A DNA stretch of 64,000 bases from Undibacterium piscinae (GTDB taxonomy: Bacteria > Pseudomonadota > Gammaproteobacteria > Burkholderiales > Burkholderiaceae_D). Positions 61,931 to 64,000 of the stretch are shown here, in pieces. Both the position numbers and the translations under genes were made by a program. The stretch lies in the NCBI GenBank assembly GCA_003970805.2, contig CP051152.1, positions 2,480,001-2,544,000 on the forward strand, written 5' to 3'. Each line of letters starts with the position of its first letter. Within the stretch, counting starts at the first letter, position 1. The notes beneath the pieces are model-generated. The model ran no database searches, was not told the origin of the DNA, and saw nothing but the letters and a program-made list of their open reading frames with translations.

Positions 61931-63060
61931 TTAAGCCAGTGCGCGGCCTATCAAAATTTTCTGGATGTCCGAGGTGCCTTCATAGATCTGGCAAACCCGC
62001 ACATCGCGGTAGATACGCTCGACCGGAAAATCGCTGACATAGCCGTAACCGCCGTGTATCTGTATCGCATCCGAGCACACTTTTTCCGCCATTTCCGAAG
62101 CGAACAGTTTCGCCATTGCGGCTTCTTTCAGGCAAGGCTTGCCGGCGTCTTTCATGCTGGCGGCGTGCCAGATCAGTTGGCGTGCCGCCTCAATCTGGGT
62201 CGCCATATCCGCCAATTTAAATTGCACAGACTGATGTTCAAAAATCGCCTTACCAAAGCTGGTACGGTCTTTAGCGTAGGCCAATGCCGCCTCGAAAGCG
62301 GCGCGCGCCATGCCGACGGACTGCGAGGCAATACCGATGCGTCCGCCTTCCAGGCCGGACAAGGCGATCTTGTAACCTGGCCTTCTGCACCGATCAGGTT
62401 TTCGGCAGGAATACGGCAATTTTCAAACAGGATTTGTGCCGTATCTGAGGAATGCTGACCCATCTTTTGCTCGATACCGGCGACGATATAACCCGGCGTC
62501 TTGGTATCTACCCAAAACGCGCTAATGCCTTTTTTACCGGCTTCCTTATCGGTCACCGCCATCACGATGGCAACGTCGGCATTCTTGCCGCTGGTGATAA
62601 ATTGCTTGACGCCGTTGAGCACGTACTCATTGCCTTCACGCCTTGCGGTAGTGCGCAATTCAGAGGCATCGCTGCCGGCATGCGGTTCGGTCAGGCAAAA
62701 GGCGCCGAGCATCTCGCCCTGCGCCAGCGGAGTCAGCCATTGCTGTTTCTGCGCTTCGTTGGCATACATCATCGCGATACTGCACACCGGACAATTATTC
62801 ACCGAGATCACGGTGGAAGTGCCACCGTCACCGGCCGCGATTTCTTCCAACACCAGCGCCAGCGACAGGTAATCCATACCGGCACCGCCATACTGTTCCG
62901 GCACCGCCACACCATAGGCACCCATTTGCGCCAGCTCTTTTAATTCCGCTGCCGGAAAGTGATGTTCCTTATCCCAACGGGCGGCATTCGGAACCAGTTT
63001 TTCCTGGGAAAAAGCGCGCACGGCGTCGCGTATCATTTCGTGTTCTGCTGTGAGTAACAT
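61931..63060 (-). pseudogene. Acyl-CoA dehydrogenase, one frameshift
   Basis: The 5' frame (63060 down) covers residues 1 to about 228: MLLTAEHEMIRDAVRAFSQE, VPEQYGGAGMDYLSLALVLE, AFCLTEPHAGSDASELRTTA, VLNGVKQFITSGKNADV. The 3' frame (to 61931) continues [59 protein letters not shown] and the catalytic Glu in [17 protein letters not shown]. One G is missing at plus-strand 62376-62377 (AEGQGYK expected). Corrected length is about 376 residues. The sequence looks short/branched-chain-specific; isovaleryl-CoA dehydrogenase is possible from context. Confidence 0.8.
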
Positions 63061-63125
63061 GTGAGCTTTTGATTAGAGTGCTGCGATGAATAAAAAATAA
63101 ATGAGCTTAGCGCAATGGAAAAATA

Positions 63126-63794
63126 TCACCAGGCGATAGGCTCACCCGTGTAATTTAGAAATTTCCCATTGTCGTCAAACGTTACCGCGGCCAGCGTAGC
63201 GCGCATCCCGGCAACACTCTGCTCTACGCTAATTTCGGCACCGGCTCCGCCCATTTCGGTTTGCACCCAACCCGGATGGAACGCGATACAGGTCGATTTT
63301 TTGCTAGTCAGTGAAATGTCTTTCAATACCGAATTTAAGGCGGCCTTGCTGGCGCGATACAACCAGCCGTCTGCATTGGTGCGCATGCCGATAGCGCCCA
63401 TACGTGAAGAGATCACCGCCAGTTTGCCGGCGGCATTCTCGACCAGCGGCAACACCATAGGCAGCAGGCGCATCGCGGCCAGCACATTGGTATGCATGAC
63501 CTGATCGAAGTGATCCTGTTGCGGTGACACCAGGCCAGCAGTACGCGGGCCAAAAACGCCGGCATTAAGTACCGCGATCTCGATTTTTTCGTCATCGAGC
63601 AACCAGCCCAAGCCAGCGCAATCATTAATATCATTGACATCGAGCGGCATAGGTTCGCACCCAAGCGCACGTAGTTCGGCTAAACCTTGTTCGGTTCTGG
63701 CGGTGGCGATCACGCGCCATCCCGCTGCGCGATACTGTCTTGCAAATTCGTGGCCGATACCACGTGAAGCGCCGATGATAAGTGCCGTTGGCAT
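63126..63794 (-). CDS. Short-chain dehydrogenase/reductase
   Basis: 222 residues from MPTALIIGASRGIGHEFARQ (ATG at 63794; the frame opens at 63806). Cofactor loop GASRGIG, VLNAGVFGP, catalytic Ser in VISSRMGAIG, YxxxK in LYRASKAALNS, and HPGWVQTEMGG. This is the CsgA/YciK-like subgroup often called SDR family oxidoreductase; the substrate is unknown. It lies between the acyl-CoA dehydrogenase and thiolase genes on the same strand. Confidence 0.85.
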   Translation of the reverse strand: MPTALIIGASRGIGHEFARQYRAAGWRVIATARTEQGLAELRALGCEPMPLDVNDINDCAGLGWLLDDEKIEIAVLNAGVFGPRTAGLVSPQQDHFDQVMHTNVLAAMRLLPMVLPLVENAAGKLAVISSRMGAIGMRTNADGWLYRASKAALNSVLKDISLTSKKSTCIAFHPGWVQTEMGGAGAEISVEQSVAGMRATLAAVTFDDNGKFLNYTGEPIAW

Positions 63795-63884
63795 GTGTTC
63801 TTTCAACTGTATTGAATCAGACTAATTGATGACGCGGTGCCTGAACTTAGCTCAGTGCGCCGCGTATTTCTTACTTGGACAAGC

Positions 63885-64000
63885 TTAGATCAGCTCGATC
63901 GCCATCGCAGTACCTTCGCCGCCACCGATACACAGTGAAGCGACGCCGCGCTTCTTGCCTTGTTTTTTCAAGGCACCGATCAGGGTGATGATGATACGGG
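63885..64000 (-). CDS. Acetyl-CoA acetyltransferase (thiolase), C-terminus only
   Basis: 38 residues up to the TAA at 63885-63887: [20 protein letters not shown] then [17 protein letters not shown]. The catalytic CxG-type loop of thiolases ([10 protein letters not shown]) is clear. The 5' part lies outside the window. Together with mvaB it would complete leucine to acetyl-CoA. Confidence 0.85.
   Translation of the reverse strand, partial: RIIITLIGALKKQGKKRGVASLCIGGGEGTAMAIELI

Noticed and set aside
1..64000. CRISPR arrays, tRNA or rRNA genes, prophage, toxin-antitoxin or defence genes
   Set aside because: I looked for regularly spaced repeats, cloverleaf-type sequence and hallmark proteins and found none; the repeats seen are dispersed palindromes without spacers.

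Overview
The window reads as a stretch of a betaproteobacterial chromosome, most likely Burkholderiales/Oxalobacteraceae (an Undibacterium-like organism is my guess from gene content, not a proven assignment). Reasons: moderate GC content, a PEP-CTERM surface protein, bioAFDB next to a methylcrotonyl-CoA carboxylase gene set, a MocR/DUF2917 pair, AlkB with an AraC regulator, and many GTAG-footed palindromic intergenic repeats. I see no rRNA, tRNA, CRISPR array, intact transposase or prophage.

Layout. 0-2.9 kb: end of a UbiE-like methyltransferase, two small fold proteins, a repeat cluster and a PEP-CTERM gene behind a consensus sigma-54 promoter. 2.9-7.4 kb: a SenB-like selenosugar synthase divergent from a four-gene PhnD/C/E/E-type ABC importer whose binding protein resembles the family proposed to carry selenate; together they look like a selenium uptake and assimilation locus. 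7.4-15.3 kb: a repeat-dense accessory zone with small secreted or hypothetical genes and a Tat-exported phospholipase C, holding at least four REP-like families, a 78-bp inverted-repeat element in three copies and a duplicated block of about 380 bp. 15.3-24.9 kb: XRE-cupin regulator, decayed acetyltransferase, DUF2721 protein, an OmpR/EnvZ-type pair divergent from a Spy-like chaperone, a REC-DUF3369-GGDEF-EAL protein, a YegD-like Hsp70 and a CNNM/CorC protein. 25-30 kb: dctA, MocR regulator, DUF2917-like protein and a TonB-like anchor protein. 30-38 kb: decayed sensor, alkB with its AraC regulator, the homogentisate genes hmgA-fahA with a LysR regulator, and an FMN-dependent hydroxyacid dehydrogenase. 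38-45.5 kb: Hsp20 with a heat-shock promoter and possible RNA thermometer, thymidine kinase, GIN-domain protein, EamA transporter, darcynin-ferredoxin pair with a TetR regulator, and a damaged M48 peptidase gene. 45.8-50.8 kb: a 1062-residue lipoprotein with FN3 domains and a zincin motif, a GhrA-like dehydrogenase and a damaged Sel1-repeat gene. 50.7-64 kb: leucine/isovalerate breakdown genes (mvaB, mccA, liuC, mccB, acyl-CoA dehydrogenase, thiolase) with the biotin operon bioAFDB lying inside them, so biotin supply is physically linked to a biotin enzyme.

Two features run through the whole window. First, at least nine recognisable genes are broken by one- or two-base indels, several in A/T runs of 6-8 bases, which suggests residual sequencing error as much as true decay. 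Second, several convergent gene pairs have lost their 3' ends where they meet, and many repeats sit exactly at gene ends, sometimes supplying the stop codon. The best candidates for new biology are the SenB/ABC locus, the sigma-54 PEP-CTERM promoter, the hsp20 leader, the mixed REP families with a shared GTAG foot, and the FN3-metalloprotease lipoprotein.
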